From the NCBI RefSeq assembly GCF_030651995.1, contig NZ_JAUSBN010000007.1, positions 44,639-108,638 on the forward strand: DNA of 64,000 nt, written 5' to 3'. Made by a program: the position numbers and the translations under genes. A model generated the notes under the pieces. It worked only from the letters and a program-made list of their open reading frames with translations, did not search any database and was not told the DNA's origin. Positions 40,130 through 50,487 of this stretch are shown piece after piece. This DNA is from Reyranella sp. (GTDB taxonomy: Bacteria; Pseudomonadota; Alphaproteobacteria; Reyranellales; Reyranellaceae). The stretch's first letter is position 1, and each line of letters opens with the position of its first letter.

Positions 40130-41215
40130 CTATCTCACTTGAAAGTCTACTGCCAACGCCGCGGGCAGGCGGTCTAGCGCATAGGTGCGCATCGCCGTGC
40201 CGCTGTAGAGCGCCGTCTTCTCGCCCGCCCCGGCCCTCGCCGTCAGGCGCTTGAAGGCGTTCCACAGGACCGGGTAGCTGCACTGCCCCTTGTCGACCGG
40301 GAAGTTGCTCTCGAACATGCAGCGGTCGGCGCCGAACGCCTCGATGCAGGGCTCGATATAGGGAGCCCAGGTCTTTGCCAGTTCCTCCGATCCCGGCGGT
40401 CGGGCCTTCCTGTGGAAGTCGAAGCCGTTCACGAACATGGTGAGGCCGCCCAGCTTCACCCGCACGTTGGGCTGTGCCGCCAGTTCCATCATGCGCTGCT
40501 TCCACTCCGGATAGACTTCGGCCTGCTTGCCGCGGAACGGACCGATGCCGAGCGGGCCGCCGACGTGATCGACGACGAGGGTCAGTTCCGGCACGACCTG
40601 CGCCAGCTTCACGACGTGCGGAAGCTGCGTGTGATAGGCCCAGACATCGAGCGGCAGCCCCTGCTTCGCCAACCGTCGCGCGCCCTCGGCGAAGGACGGA
40701 TGCTCCAGCGGCCCCGGCGGCTTCATCACCAGGTTCGTCGTGACGTCGGGCGAGGGATGCCAGGCGGTGCGGTTGCGGATGCCGCAGAAGCGACCGCCCG
40801 CGGCCGCTCGATGCGCTTCCAGCAAGGGCTCGACACGATCCCCCAAGGTCAGGTCGACCATGCCGATGATGCCGGCGCAGGCGCGCGTCGGCCCGTGACG
40901 GCCGCTCGCGCTCACCGCCGCGACGCCGGTGACGAACTCGGTCTCGCCCAGCGACTGCTCCTCGACCGGCCCCGAGGCGCGATACATCTCGCCGCACTGG
41001 ACGAAGATGGTCGCGCGGATGTCGTGGCCGCTCGACGTATCCGCCAGGAGTTGGGGCAGCAGGTAGGAATGCCCGCCGTCGCGCTCCCAGAGATGATGAT
41101 GGGGATCGACGATCGGCAGGCCGGGCTCGAGGATCTCCTCCTCGGTCAGCCCAAGCCAATTCTCCCGCACGATGATCTGGCGCCCGTGTCCCAACAGCGG
41201 ATCGTCTTCGGCCAT
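40130..41215 (-). CDS. Amidohydrolase-2 family metal-dependent hydrolase
   Basis: A 361-residue protein of the amidohydrolase-related (PDC-hydrolase/ACMSD) family. The N-terminal metal motif is IVDPHHHLW. LVVDHVGGPLG has the later His/Asp region, and MFESNFPVDK has the conserved Asn/Asp. LKLGG-type VRVKLGGLTMFV is also present. Members open lactones or decarboxylate or hydrolyse carboxylated ring compounds in the cytoplasm. It is divergent from a TRAP transporter, so it may act on the acid that the transporter imports. The substrate cannot be deduced. The frame is continuous with no frameshift. Confidence 0.87.
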   Translation of the reverse strand: MAEDDPLLGHGRQIIVRENWLGLTEEEILEPGLPIVDPHHHLWERDGGHSYLLPQLLADTSSGHDIRATIFVQCGEMYRASGPVEEQSLGETEFVTGVAAVSASGRHGPTRACAGIIGMVDLTLGDRVEPLLEAHRAAAGGRFCGIRNRTAWHPSPDVTTNLVMKPPGPLEHPSFAEGARRLAKQGLPLDVWAYHTQLPHVVKLAQVVPELTLVVDHVGGPLGIGPFRGKQAEVYPEWKQRMMELAAQPNVRVKLGGLTMFVNGFDFHRKARPPGSEELAKTWAPYIEPCIEAFGADRCMFESNFPVDKGQCSYPVLWNAFKRLTARAGAGEKTALYSGTAMRTYALDRLPAALAVDFQVR

Positions 41216-41420
41216 CTGCTTGCTCCCATTCGATGCGAATATTGGCGCTCTTCACCATGTCGGCGAGGAAGGCGATCCACTTCTCGCGGAAGGCCGTGAA
41301 TTCCGCAATCGTGTTGGGGCGCGGCCGCAGCGTCCGTCGGCGAATTCTCCGTGGACATGAATTTGAACGAGGCCCATGCTGAGCCCAATTAATGCACAAA
41401 CAAGTGCGGGGAGGAAAAAG

Positions 41421-42470
41421 ATGGGCCTGCTGTCGATTCGTCTCGGCGTCGCTGGCGTAATCCTTGGTCTCAGTGCAACCTCGGCGCTCGCCGTGGACGG
41501 GCCCAAGGTTTCCTGGAACCTCTCCGTATGGGGACCGCCGCGCGCTTTCACCGCCGGCATCGAGACCCTTGCGAGCTACGTGAGCAAGGAAACCGACGGC
41601 AAGTTCACCATCAAAATCCACTACGGCGATTCGCTGTCGAAGGCATCGGACAACCTCGACAACATCAAGCTCGGCGCCTTCGAGATGGCGCAGATCTGCA
41701 CCGGCTATCATCCGGGCAAGCATCCCGGCATCAATGCGCTCGACCTGCCCGGCCTGCCTCTGGCCGACCCGGAAGTCCACGCGATGGTGCACGACGTCTT
41801 CTACAAGAACCCCTACATCGTGAACGAGTTCAAGCGCTGGAACGCCATGGTGCTGATGTCGGTCCTGCAGCCGCAGTCGGAGTTCATGGGGACCGGCGAT
41901 GCACCGACCAGGATGGCGGACTTCAAGGGCATGCGCGTGCGTGCCCTGGGCGGCACCGGCGCGGCCATGAAGAATCTCGGCGCCGTCCCCACCTCGGTCC
42001 CCGCGCCGGAAGTCTATACGTCGATGGAGCGTGGCGTGTTCCGGGCCGCGGCGTTCCCGTACACCTACGCCTTCGCGTCGTACAAGATTCCCGAGATCGC
42101 GAAGTGGTACACGACGAACCTGTCGCCCGGCGCGAACAACTGTCCGACGATCGTCGCCCTCGATGCCTTCGGCAAGCTGCCGCCGCAGTACAAGGAGCTG
42201 TTCGACAAGGCCAAGCCTCTCGCCTATCAGGCACTGATCAAGGCGCATAGCGAGACCGACAAGAAGAACCTGGCCGACTGGGAGAAGAAGGGCCTGAAGG
42301 CGATCGTGTATTCGCCGGAGGAACTCAAGATCTTCCAGGAGGTCGGTGCCGCACCGGTCTGGAAGGCCTGGGTCACGGAAAACGCCGCCAAAGGCGTCCC
42401 CGCCCAGGAACTGCTCGACCTCATCCTGAACGAAGCCCAGAAGGCCAAGGCCAAGCTCAAGAAGAGCTGA
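41421..42470 (+). CDS. TRAP transporter periplasmic substrate-binding protein (DctP family)
   Basis: A 349-residue DctP-type protein with a signal peptide (residues 1-24, ending SALAVD). Core blocks are WNLSVWGPPRAFTAGIETLASYVSKETDGKF, IKIHYGDSLSKASDNLDNIKLGAFEMAQI, MADFKGMRVRALGGTGAAMKNLGAVPTSVPAPEVYTSMERGV. The latter carries the conserved Arg that binds a ligand carboxylate. The ATG at 41421 follows GGGGAGGAAAAAG. The gene heads dctP-dctQ-dctM. The ligand is an organic acid of unknown type. Confidence 0.93.
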   Translation: MGLLSIRLGVAGVILGLSATSALAVDGPKVSWNLSVWGPPRAFTAGIETLASYVSKETDGKFTIKIHYGDSLSKASDNLDNIKLGAFEMAQICTGYHPGKHPGINALDLPGLPLADPEVHAMVHDVFYKNPYIVNEFKRWNAMVLMSVLQPQSEFMGTGDAPTRMADFKGMRVRALGGTGAAMKNLGAVPTSVPAPEVYTSMERGVFRAAAFPYTYAFASYKIPEIAKWYTTNLSPGANNCPTIVALDAFGKLPPQYKELFDKAKPLAYQALIKAHSETDKKNLADWEKKGLKAIVYSPEELKIFQEVGAAPVWKAWVTENAAKGVPAQELLDLILNEAQKAKAKLKKS

Positions 42471-42483
42471 CGCGGCAACCGAC

Positions 42484-43068
42484 ATGGCCACGATGGCTTC
42501 TTCCGGCCAGGCGATGGGCGGGGCAACCCTGGACCGCCTCGATCGCGCCCTGCAGGTCGTCGAGTTCGCGACGGCCGTGGTCGGCGGCGTCGTGATCTTC
42601 GGCGTGATGTGGGTCGGCGTCGCCGAAATGATCATGCGCAAGGCGTTCAACGCGCCGCTCTATGGCCAGCTCGACCTCATCGAGCAGACCATGGCGACCT
42701 ACACCCTGCTGACGATCTCCTACTGTTACCGGAAGGCCGGCCATATAAGGGTCGACATCCTGGTCGGCCACTTCAAGGGACGGCGCAAGTGGATCGCCGA
42801 ACTGATGGCTTCGATCGCGGCGTTCGCCCTGATCGTCCTGCTGCTGCCAGGTGTCCTGCACTTCTTCGAAAATGCCTACTACATCGGCGATTCGACGATC
42901 AACACCCAGTGGCCAACCTGGCCTTCGAAGCTGGTTCCTGTCATCGGCTTCAGCGTCCTCGCCTGCCGGATCGCGCTCGAAATCTGGGCCTATGTGCGGC
43001 TGGTCGCCGATCCCCTGGCTGAACCGATCGCCGTACCCGTCGCATCGCACCTGCCCGAGGACGCCTGA
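42484..43068 (+). CDS. TRAP transporter small permease (DctQ family)
   Basis: A 194-residue membrane protein with four helices. The pattern VVEFATAVVGGVVIFGVMWVGVAEMIMRKAFNAPLYGQLDLIEQTMATYTLL and RKAGHIRVDILVGHF is the DctQ signature. It assembles with the large permease to form the TRAP membrane unit. It starts 14 bp after the binding protein and overlaps the dctM-like gene by one base (TGATG). Confidence 0.93.
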   Translation: MATMASSGQAMGGATLDRLDRALQVVEFATAVVGGVVIFGVMWVGVAEMIMRKAFNAPLYGQLDLIEQTMATYTLLTISYCYRKAGHIRVDILVGHFKGRRKWIAELMASIAAFALIVLLLPGVLHFFENAYYIGDSTINTQWPTWPSKLVPVIGFSVLACRIALEIWAYVRLVADPLAEPIAVPVASHLPEDA

Positions 43069-44378
43069 TGGACCCCATCACGATCGGCATCCTCGGGATG
43101 ATCGCCCTCACCGTCATGATCGTGGCCGGCATCCGCATCTTCGTGGCGGCAGGACTCGTCGGCTTCTTCGGATTGTGGGCGCTTCGCGGCTTCGACAAGG
43201 CCGTCGGCATCGCCGGCCACATCCCCTATTCCGACACCACGAACTACGCGCTGTCGGTCCTGCCGCTCTTTATCCTGATCGGCCACCTCGCCCACCATGC
43301 CGGGATCGTACAGGGCGCCTATCGGTGCGCGCGCGCCTGGCTGGGATGGATGCCCGGCGGACTGGCGGTCGCAACGATCTTCGCTGCGGCGGGCTTCGCC
43401 GCCGTCTCGGGCGCCAGCACGGCGACGGCCGCCGTCTTTGCCCGCATCTCGATCCCCGAGTTGCTGCGCTACAAGTACCAGCCGGGGATTGCCGCCGCGG
43501 TCGTCGCCGCCGGCGGAACGCTCGCGTCCCTGATCCCGCCCTCGGCGATCATGGTCGTCTACGGCATCATCACCGAAACCTCGATCGGCGGGCTGCTGAT
43601 GGCCGGCTTCATTCCCGGCGTCATTTCCGCAATCCTGTACGCCTCGATCATCGTCGTGCGTTTCAAGATTAATCCGACGCTCGGCCTGTCGGTGCATGGC
43701 GTCCCCTGGCGCGAGCGGTTCGTCACACTGCCCGACGCGCTGCCTATCGTGTTCGTGATCGGCGCAGTGATCGGCGGCATGTACACCGGCTGGGCGACGC
43801 CCACCGAGGTGGGCGCGCTGGGCGCCTTCATCGTCTTCGTCATGGCCTTGCTCAAGAGGTCCCTCACCGGGCGCGGCCTGCTCGACTCGCTGCTCGATAC
43901 GGTGAAGCTCACGGTGATGATCTTCTCGATCATCTGGGGCGTCCTGATCTTCGTGCGCTTCCTGGCCTTCGCCGGCGTGTCCAGCAGCTTCTCCGACTGG
44001 ATCGTCGCGATCGGCGTGTCGCCCTACCTCGTGCTGCTGTTCGTGATCGTGCTCTACACGGTGCTGGGCATGTTCATGGACGGCATCGGCATGCTGCTGC
44101 TCACGCTGCCGGTCATCTTTCCGGTCATGATGAAGCTGGACTTCGACCCGATCTGGTTCGGCATCATCGTCGTGAAGATGGTCGAGGTGGGCCTGCTGAC
44201 GCCGCCGGTCGGCCTCAACTGCTACGTCGTGAGCGGCGTCCGGCCCGACATCCCGCTGCAGGCGATCTTTCGCAACGTCTGGCCGTTCGTGCTCATGGAC
44301 TTCGCCTGCGTCGGACTGTTCACCCTCTTTCCCGGGATCGTCACCTTCCTTCCCAGGCTGACGATGAGCGGGACGTGA
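43068..44378 (+). CDS. TRAP transporter large permease (DctM family)
   Basis: A 436-residue permease with about 11-12 hydrophobic helices, the sodium-coupled transport subunit of TRAP systems. Family blocks are LPLFILIGHLAHHAGI, AAAGFAAVSGASTATAAVFARI, ASLIPPSAIMVVYGIITETSIGGLLMAGFIPG and GLLTPPVGLNCYVV. The gene ends 10 bp before the convergent htpG, leaving no room for a separate terminator. Confidence 0.94.
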   Translation: MDPITIGILGMIALTVMIVAGIRIFVAAGLVGFFGLWALRGFDKAVGIAGHIPYSDTTNYALSVLPLFILIGHLAHHAGIVQGAYRCARAWLGWMPGGLAVATIFAAAGFAAVSGASTATAAVFARISIPELLRYKYQPGIAAAVVAAGGTLASLIPPSAIMVVYGIITETSIGGLLMAGFIPGVISAILYASIIVVRFKINPTLGLSVHGVPWRERFVTLPDALPIVFVIGAVIGGMYTGWATPTEVGALGAFIVFVMALLKRSLTGRGLLDSLLDTVKLTVMIFSIIWGVLIFVRFLAFAGVSSSFSDWIVAIGVSPYLVLLFVIVLYTVLGMFMDGIGMLLLTLPVIFPVMMKLDFDPIWFGIIVVKMVEVGLLTPPVGLNCYVVSGVRPDIPLQAIFRNVWPFVLMDFACVGLFTLFPGIVTFLPRLTMSGT

Positions 44379-44388
44379 CGCCAACGCC

Positions 44389-46302
44389 TCAGGTCGCTGC
44401 AGTCCCCCGCAAGGCCCGCACGACATAGCGGTTCAGACGGCGTGCAAAGGCCGCCGGATCTGACGGGATTTCGCCGTCGAGGATGCAGGCCTCGTCGAGC
44501 AGCAGGTTCGCGAGATCCTCGACGTCCTGCGCGCGGTCGTCCTTCTTCGCGGTGGCCAAGGCCCGTACCATCGCGTGCTTCATGTTGAGCTCGAGGATGG
44601 GCCTGGCGCCACTGCCGCGGTTCTGGCGTTCGAGCAGCCGCTCGAGTTCGCGGTCTCGGCCCTGGGCGCTCGCCACCAGGCAGGAAGCGCTGTCGGTCAG
44701 GCGCGTCGAGGCCTTCACGTCCGCCACCTTGTCGCCCAGCACCCGCTTCGCAGCCTCCAGCACGGCGGCATCGTCCTCGACGGCATCGGCGCCGGCGTCC
44801 CTGGCCTTCTCCTCGTCGACGAGCGGGATCAAGCCGAAATCGACCTCGCCCTGGCTCAGAGACTTGAGCGGCTTGCCGTCGAACTCCTGCGGCAACGTCG
44901 TCCAGAAGGCATCGACCGGATCGGTCAGCAGCAGCACCTCGACGCCCCGTGCCTTCGCGGCCTCAAGCTTGGGATTGGACTTCAGCCTGTCGAGGCTGTC
45001 GCCCACGAGGTAGTAGATCTCCGTCTGGTTGGGCTTCAGGTCGGCCACGTAGTCCTTGATCGAGCGCGGCGTATCGCCCGCCGTCGAGGCGAAGCGCGCG
45101 AGGCCGAGCAGTTGTCCGCGCCGCTCCTGGTCCTCGTACAGCCCTTCCTTGAGGATAGGGCCGAAGGTCTCCCATATTTTCCCGAACGCATCGGCATCCT
45201 TGATGGCGGTGCTTTCGAGTTCCGACAGGACGCGGCCGACCAGGCCCGAGCGGATCTGGCGGACCTGCGGATTGTTCTGCAGCATCTCGCGCGACAGGTT
45301 GAGCGGCAGGTCCTCGCTGTCGACCACGCCGCGCACGAAGCGCAGATAGGCCGGCAGCAGCTCGGCATCGTCGGTGATGTAGACCCGGCGGACGTAGAGC
45401 TTCACCCGCCCCTTGCGCGCCGGATCGGTGAGATCGAACGGCGGCATGCTGGGCACGAACAGCAGCACCGCATAGGACTGCCGTCCCTCGACCTTGTAAT
45501 GCAGGGTCAGCGCGGGCTCGTCGAACGCCATGGCGAGCGAGCGATAGGCCTGCGTGTAGTCCTCCGGCGTCACTTCGGATTTCGAGCGCTGCCACAGGGC
45601 GCTCGCGGCGTTGACCTGGCGCGCCTCGCCCTTGTCGTCGATCAGCTCGATCGGGAACAGCACATGGTCGGAATAGGTGCGCACGATGCGCTCCAGCTCG
45701 TAGGGCTGGAGATAGCGCGCCGCGTCTTCCTTGAGATGCAGCACGATCTCGGTGCCGCGCGACACGCGCGCCGCCTGCTCCGGCGTCGCCGGCGACACCT
45801 CGAAGCCGGCGCCGCTTGCCGAGGTCCAGGTCCAGGCCTCGGCCGAACCGGCGCGGCGGCTCGTCACCTCGATGCGGTCGGCCACCATGAAGGCGGCGTA
45901 GAAGCCCACACCGAACTGGCCGATCAGCCCCAGCCCGTCCTTGGCGTCCTTCAGCCCCTTCAGGAAGGCCTTGGTGCCGGAGCGCGCCAGGGTGCCGAGA
46001 TTGTCGATCAGCTCCTGGCGGTCCATGCCGATGCCGTTGTCGGCAATGGTGAGGGTCTTGGCGGCGGCATCGGGCTTGATCCAGATGGCCAGGCGTTCGT
46101 CACCCGCTAGAAGCTCGGGCCGGGAGATGGCCTCGTAACGGACCTTGTCGCAGGCGTCGGAGGCGTTCGACACCAGCTCGCGCAGGAAGACGTCGGTCTC
46201 CGAATAGACCGAGTGGATCATCAGGTTGAGGAGCTCGGCCACCTCGGCCTGGAACTGATGCTTCTCCGGGCCGCCCTGGGCCGCTGATCCGTCGCCGTTC
46301 AT
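44389..46302 (-). CDS. htpG: Molecular chaperone HtpG (Hsp90)
   Basis: A 637-residue Hsp90 protein. The N-terminal GHKL ATPase has [19 protein letters not shown] (catalytic Glu/Asn), [29 protein letters not shown] and [16 protein letters not shown] (lid and glycine loop). The middle domain has [32 protein letters not shown] and EIYYLVGDS. Length and order match bacterial HtpG. It is a stand-alone gene, convergent with the TRAP operon. No heat-shock element is recognised in its short upstream gap. Confidence 0.97.
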   Translation of the reverse strand: MNGDGSAAQGGPEKHQFQAEVAELLNLMIHSVYSETDVFLRELVSNASDACDKVRYEAISRPELLAGDERLAIWIKPDAAAKTLTIADNGIGMDRQELIDNLGTLARSGTKAFLKGLKDAKDGLGLIGQFGVGFYAAFMVADRIEVTSRRAGSAEAWTWTSASGAGFEVSPATPEQAARVSRGTEIVLHLKEDAARYLQPYELERIVRTYSDHVLFPIELIDDKGEARQVNAASALWQRSKSEVTPEDYTQAYRSLAMAFDEPALTLHYKVEGRQSYAVLLFVPSMPPFDLTDPARKGRVKLYVRRVYITDDAELLPAYLRFVRGVVDSEDLPLNLSREMLQNNPQVRQIRSGLVGRVLSELESTAIKDADAFGKIWETFGPILKEGLYEDQERRGQLLGLARFASTAGDTPRSIKDYVADLKPNQTEIYYLVGDSLDRLKSNPKLEAAKARGVEVLLLTDPVDAFWTTLPQEFDGKPLKSLSQGEVDFGLIPLVDEEKARDAGADAVEDDAAVLEAAKRVLGDKVADVKASTRLTDSASCLVASAQGRDRELERLLERQNRGSGARPILELNMKHAMVRALATAKKDDRAQDVEDLANLLLDEACILDGEIPSDPAAFARRLNRYVVRALRGTAAT

Positions 46303-46380
46303 TGCGCTTGGTTCCCTCGCGGTGGATTTTCCGGCGGTGGATATAGGAAAAGGAGCACGGACGGCAAGGGCCGGCGGCCC

Positions 46381-49272
46381 CTACCAGGTCATGCGAACGC
46401 CGACAGTGAAGGCATGAGCGTTGTCCTGCCCAGAGACCTCGCCCTCGTAGCGGGCGTAGACGTTCATTCCCTCGGCGACGGCGGTCGTCGCGGCCAGGCC
46501 CAGCACGACACCGTCGCGCTGCGGCGCCACACCGTAGGTCGTGAAGGGCGCGACCGGCGCCCCGGCGAACGAGGCCGTCACCGGCCGCGCCGTATCGGCG
46601 TATTCGTGGCTCCAGCCCAGCCGCACCTTCATCGCGAGGCGATCGCGCCAGCCCAGGTCCATCGAGCCGCCGAGTTGCGCGCCCAGCACGGTGCGCAGCG
46701 AGTTCGTCGTCTGCTGCGCCACCGACAGGTTGAGCGACCCCGCCCCCGTCTCGGTGAAGGCATTCTGGGTGCCGGTATAGGCCTGCAGCCGCACGAACGG
46801 CGTCACGAAGGCCTCGGCGAGGCCGCCGAGATCGAAACGGTAGCCGGTCTCGACCTGGCCGTAGACCTGGTTGGCGCCGGTGAGGCCGTAGGCGGTGCGC
46901 GGCGCCAGACCGGGGATCGCGATGCTGCGCCACATCTGGTTGGCGCTGTAGGCATAGCCCGCGATGGCGTCGGCGTAGACCTTGCCCTCGCTGTAGTTGG
47001 CGTAGAGGCCCGCCTGGAACGTGTTCGAGTTGCCACTGCCGCTGAAGCCGGCGACCCACTGGTTGCCGTTCTGATAGCCCACCGTCGCGCCGATGCGCAG
47101 GCCCTGCGCCACGAGCCGATCGAGGCCACCCGCGAAGCCGGTCACGTTGTAGGTGAGCGCGCCGCTGTTGCTGCCGCCGTTGCTGATCGTGCCCAGCCCA
47201 CCGAGCGCACCGCCCCAAGCGCCCCACAGGGCGGGAGAAGCCGTGTCGCAGGCGACATCGCAGGCTTCGGCCAGTGCGACGCGGTTCGAGCCGTCCAGAC
47301 CGCCGCCACCGCCAGCCTGTCCGGCGAAGTTGCTGAGGAAGAGCTGGGTGCCTTGGACCATCGAGCTCGAGAAGCCGGAATAGTTCTGGCCGCTGATGGC
47401 GTTCATCACCGTCTGGCCCTGCTGGGTGGAAAGGCCCGCGAGCGCCGTGACGACGGTGGCGTAATCGCCGGTCGCATTCGGTGCTGTGGCGTCGAGCACC
47501 GCGCCGACCGCCGCCTGGTTGGGCGTCACGGCCGCCTGCGCAAAGCCGCCGACCTGCAGGTTGAGGTAGGCGTTGTTGGCGTCGTAGCTCAGCGTCGGGA
47601 TGAGAAACGGCAAGGTGCTGGTCGCCGACTGAAAGGCGCCGCTCAATCCGCCCGTTGCCGTCACCAGCGTGTAGCTGGAGCGGGGCGCGAAGGTGCCGGG
47701 CTGGGCAATGACCTGCAGGCCGCCGTCCAGTCTCGCGGTGCCGTCCACCACGAGCCGATCGGCGGCGGTCGGTGACACGCGCATTCCCATCGTGCCGGCC
47801 GCCGTCTGGACGAAGGTGCCGCTGATCTGGTGTGTCGCGCCGGCGCCGGCGGCGCTGATGCCGAGCCAGCCGCTGTTCTCGAAGCGGGCATAGGATCCGG
47901 CCGCGATCGACACCAGGCCGTTGATGATGCCGTTGTTGACGACGATCGATCCCATCGCCGTGGCGTCGGTCTGGATGGCGTATCCGCCCGGCGCGGCGTT
48001 GATCGTGCCCGCGTTCAGCAGCGTGCTGAAATCGCCCGACATCTGCACGGCTGTGCCGCCGGCCCCCGTCACGCCGATCGTGCCGTAGTTGGTCACGACG
48101 CCATAGGTGCCGTTGCTGATGCCGATGCTGTTGGCCCCCGTCATCAGGATGGACCCGTTGTTGACGACGTCGTCGCCCGCGCCGTTGATCGCCACCGCGC
48201 CGGCGGCACCGGAGGTGAGATTGGCTGAATTGGTGACGGGATTGTAAAGCCCTGGGATGTTGACGGTGTAGGCCTTCGTCACACCCCCCTCGACGTACAC
48301 GCCGATGACGGTGCCGCCATAGGTCGAATTTGCCGACGTCACCTCGGCGCCCGACACGGTGATCTCCGTCCAGGTCGCAACGCCCGCCGCATCGACGGAG
48401 ACGGCCCAGGCATGTGGCCTGAGGTCGGTGCCGATGGAATCGGCAACAAGATTATAGGTATTGGCCCGGCCGCCGCTGGTGATGCCCTCGAAATGCGTGA
48501 AGAGGGAATCCGGAGCATCGTATCGCGTGAAGATGCTCGTCGTCTGATTGTAGATGTAGCCATGCTCCGTCGGGATGAGCACAGGCCCGGGTCCCGAGTT
48601 TTCGCCGTAGCCGCCGGCGATCTTGTTGCCGTAGACGCCGTAGGCCGTGGTGCTGACCGCCCCCGGCTTGTTGTTGGTCGTGAACGTCCCCGTCGGGATG
48701 TCGTAGACGAAGGCGTTGCCGGTCGCGAGCATGGTGTCGTAGTTGCCGACGACCTGATTGCCGAAGTTGCTGTGAGCAATCGTGAACAGCGTGAGATTGC
48801 CGGGGGTACTGGGATAGCGCAGCGTCGTGAGCTGCGATGCGGACGGCGCCGCCGCATCGAACAGATACCCGAGATCGTAGGGGCTGGAGGCCGCCGTTAT
48901 GTAGCTTCCGACGACACGCAGGATGCCCGTGGAAGATCCGAAACTCGGACCATAGGGCGTGCTGCTGAGGGCACCGGGATAGTTCGACTGGTTCGCCGTC
49001 GCCGTCGGAAACGGATTGATGGTGTCGGCGGGCACTCCGAAGAGCAATCCCCCCGTATTGCCGCCGCTTCCCGGGATCGAGTAGTTGCCGGTCATGTTGC
49101 CACCGCGAATGCCGGTGACCGTCGTGATGTTGCTGTTTCCGTATTGATAGGTCTTGAAGCTCAGTTGGGCCTGCGCCGTTCCGGGCAAGGTGCAGAGAAC
49201 GACCATGCCGATCTGAAAGCCGACGGTGAGCAACGAGCCGCCAACGGCGCCTCGGATCCCGGTCTCGCCCAT
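46381..49272 (-). CDS. Autotransporter outer-membrane protein with HAF-like N-terminal repeats
   Basis: 963 residues. A signal peptide (about 1-35, ending AQAQL) is followed by HAF-like beta-propeller repeats (about 40-330: GNYSIPGSGGNTGG, GVYGNKIAGGYGENSG, EGITSGGRANTYNLVADSIG). A beta-helical passenger comes next (about 345-590: NNGSILMTGANSIGIS, VTNYGTIGVTG). A C-terminal 12-strand barrel (about 680-963) starts ALWGAWGGALGGLG and ends VGVRMTW with the terminal aromatic residue needed for outer-membrane insertion. It is a type V secreted surface protein; the function could be adhesion or an enzyme of unknown substrate. No other secretion genes are nearby. Confidence 0.88.
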   Translation of the reverse strand: MGETGIRGAVGGSLLTVGFQIGMVVLCTLPGTAQAQLSFKTYQYGNSNITTVTGIRGGNMTGNYSIPGSGGNTGGLLFGVPADTINPFPTATANQSNYPGALSSTPYGPSFGSSTGILRVVGSYITAASSPYDLGYLFDAAAPSASQLTTLRYPSTPGNLTLFTIAHSNFGNQVVGNYDTMLATGNAFVYDIPTGTFTTNNKPGAVSTTAYGVYGNKIAGGYGENSGPGPVLIPTEHGYIYNQTTSIFTRYDAPDSLFTHFEGITSGGRANTYNLVADSIGTDLRPHAWAVSVDAAGVATWTEITVSGAEVTSANSTYGGTVIGVYVEGGVTKAYTVNIPGLYNPVTNSANLTSGAAGAVAINGAGDDVVNNGSILMTGANSIGISNGTYGVVTNYGTIGVTGAGGTAVQMSGDFSTLLNAGTINAAPGGYAIQTDATAMGSIVVNNGIINGLVSIAAGSYARFENSGWLGISAAGAGATHQISGTFVQTAAGTMGMRVSPTAADRLVVDGTARLDGGLQVIAQPGTFAPRSSYTLVTATGGLSGAFQSATSTLPFLIPTLSYDANNAYLNLQVGGFAQAAVTPNQAAVGAVLDATAPNATGDYATVVTALAGLSTQQGQTVMNAISGQNYSGFSSSMVQGTQLFLSNFAGQAGGGGGLDGSNRVALAEACDVACDTASPALWGAWGGALGGLGTISNGGSNSGALTYNVTGFAGGLDRLVAQGLRIGATVGYQNGNQWVAGFSGSGNSNTFQAGLYANYSEGKVYADAIAGYAYSANQMWRSIAIPGLAPRTAYGLTGANQVYGQVETGYRFDLGGLAEAFVTPFVRLQAYTGTQNAFTETGAGSLNLSVAQQTTNSLRTVLGAQLGGSMDLGWRDRLAMKVRLGWSHEYADTARPVTASFAGAPVAPFTTYGVAPQRDGVVLGLAATTAVAEGMNVYARYEGEVSGQDNAHAFTVGVRMTW

Positions 49273-49451
49273 GAACTGTCCTCGCTCCGGTCGGCTTTGG
49301 ATCTTGTCACCAAGCTAACGACCGGCAAGGTACCCGGTCGCCCGGCATGCAAGCAAACAAAGTCTGAAGGAACCGCTCCCGCGTCGACCGGAATGGAGCG
49401 TCCGACGCGCGGCGGCCTGCGCGCAGCCTCTTCGTGGGGAAGTCGCTCCGG

Positions 49452-49985
49452 TCAGCCCTTCTGCTTGGCCCGCTCGATTGCCTCCGTGATGAGGCGCCTC
49501 GCTTCGTCCACGTCGCCCCATCCCAGTAACTTCACCCACTTGCCGGGTTCGAGATCCTTGTAGTGGATGAAGAAGTGCTCGATCTGCTGCCGCGTGATCT
49601 CCGGCAGGTCGCCGACGGTCTTCACGTGCACGTAGCGCTGGGTCAGCTTGGGCGACGGCACGGCGATGATCTTCTCGTCGCCGCCGCCATCGTCCTCCAT
49701 GCGCAGCACGCCGATCGGCCGCACATTGATCACAGCGCCGGGAATGATCGGACGGGTGTTGGCGACCAGCACGTCGATCGGGTCGCCGTCGTCCGACAGG
49801 GTGTGCGGCACGAAGCCGTAATTCCCCGGGTATCGCATCGGCGTGTACAGGAAACGGTCGACCACCAGGGCACCGGCTTCCTTGTCCATTTCGTACTTGA
49901 TGGGCTCGCCACCGATCGGCACTTCGATGATGGCGTTCACGTCGTCGGGCGGCCGGTGGCCGATGGCAATGGCTTCGAGTTTCAT
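49452..49985 (-). CDS. ppa: Inorganic pyrophosphatase
   Basis: A 177-residue family I soluble pyrophosphatase, the usual bacterial hexamer subunit. The active-site motif DGDPIDVLV carries the metal-binding aspartates. [36 protein letters not shown] and [12 protein letters not shown] are conserved. It hydrolyses pyrophosphate to phosphate, driving biosynthesis forward. The gene follows a bidirectional terminator-like hairpin at 50027-50062. Confidence 0.96.
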   Translation of the reverse strand: MKLEAIAIGHRPPDDVNAIIEVPIGGEPIKYEMDKEAGALVVDRFLYTPMRYPGNYGFVPHTLSDDGDPIDVLVANTRPIIPGAVINVRPIGVLRMEDDGGGDEKIIAVPSPKLTQRYVHVKTVGDLPEITRQQIEHFFIHYKDLEPGKWVKLLGWGDVDEARRLITEAIERAKQKG

Positions 49986-50026
49986 GGCGCGATACTTACC
50001 GGAGCCGCGCCAAACCGCAAAAAGGA

Positions 50027-50062
50027 AACCGGCGGCCCTCGCAGGCCGCTGGTTCTTTTTTT
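50027..50062. terminator. Terminator-like hairpin, probably bidirectional
   Basis: AACCGGCGGCC (50027-50037) pairs with GGCCGCTGGTT (50044-50054) with one G-T-type mismatch. CTTTTTTT follows on the plus strand, and TTTCCTTTTT follows on the minus strand. It lies after the minus-strand 122-residue gene (stop 50100) and before ppa, so the functional direction is most likely minus. Confidence 0.75.
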
Positions 50063-50099
50063 GTCGCAGACGGCCGTCGGGTCGTCGACGTGTGCGGCG

Positions 50100-50468
50100 T
50101 CAGCCGCGGACGCCCCAGACGATCGCAGCGCCGATGCACAGCGCCAGCGTGACGACACCGGCCATCTCCGCGTAACGGAGGTAGGTCTTGCGCAGAACCT
50201 CGAGCAGTTGCTCGGGTGGATAGCCCGGCGGGAGATCGGCGCCCTTGTCGAGGAGCACCCAGAGTTCCGTCGACTTGTGATTCCACCTGGGCGCGTTGTA
50301 GGCAAACAGGCCGAGCACGACCCCGTGCAGCGCCTGGAGGACTGCTCCAGACTTCAGGCAGAGCAGCAGATCGTAGGACAGGCCAAGCATGACCATGCAG
50401 ATCGCGAGCAGCGCGAATCCGCAGCCGCGACGCACGATGACATCCGCAAGATACTCGATCCTGTCCAT
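50100..50468 (-). CDS. Membrane protein, unknown (symporter operon)
   Basis: A 122-residue protein with three hydrophobic helices (CGFALLAICMVMLGLSYDLLL, ALHGVVLGLFAYNA, MAGVVTLALCIGAAIVWG) and a soluble middle loop (WVLLDKGADLPPGYPPEQLLEVLRKTYLRYAE). The ATG at 50468 begins the protein; the frame runs open upstream without a start of better quality. No family is recognised. It is the last of three small membrane-protein genes after the sodium:solute symporter. A terminator-like hairpin follows. Confidence 0.65.
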   Translation of the reverse strand: MDRIEYLADVIVRRGCGFALLAICMVMLGLSYDLLLCLKSGAVLQALHGVVLGLFAYNAPRWNHKSTELWVLLDKGADLPPGYPPEQLLEVLRKTYLRYAEMAGVVTLALCIGAAIVWGVRG

Positions 50469-50487
50469 GCCGGCCCTTGGACCCAGA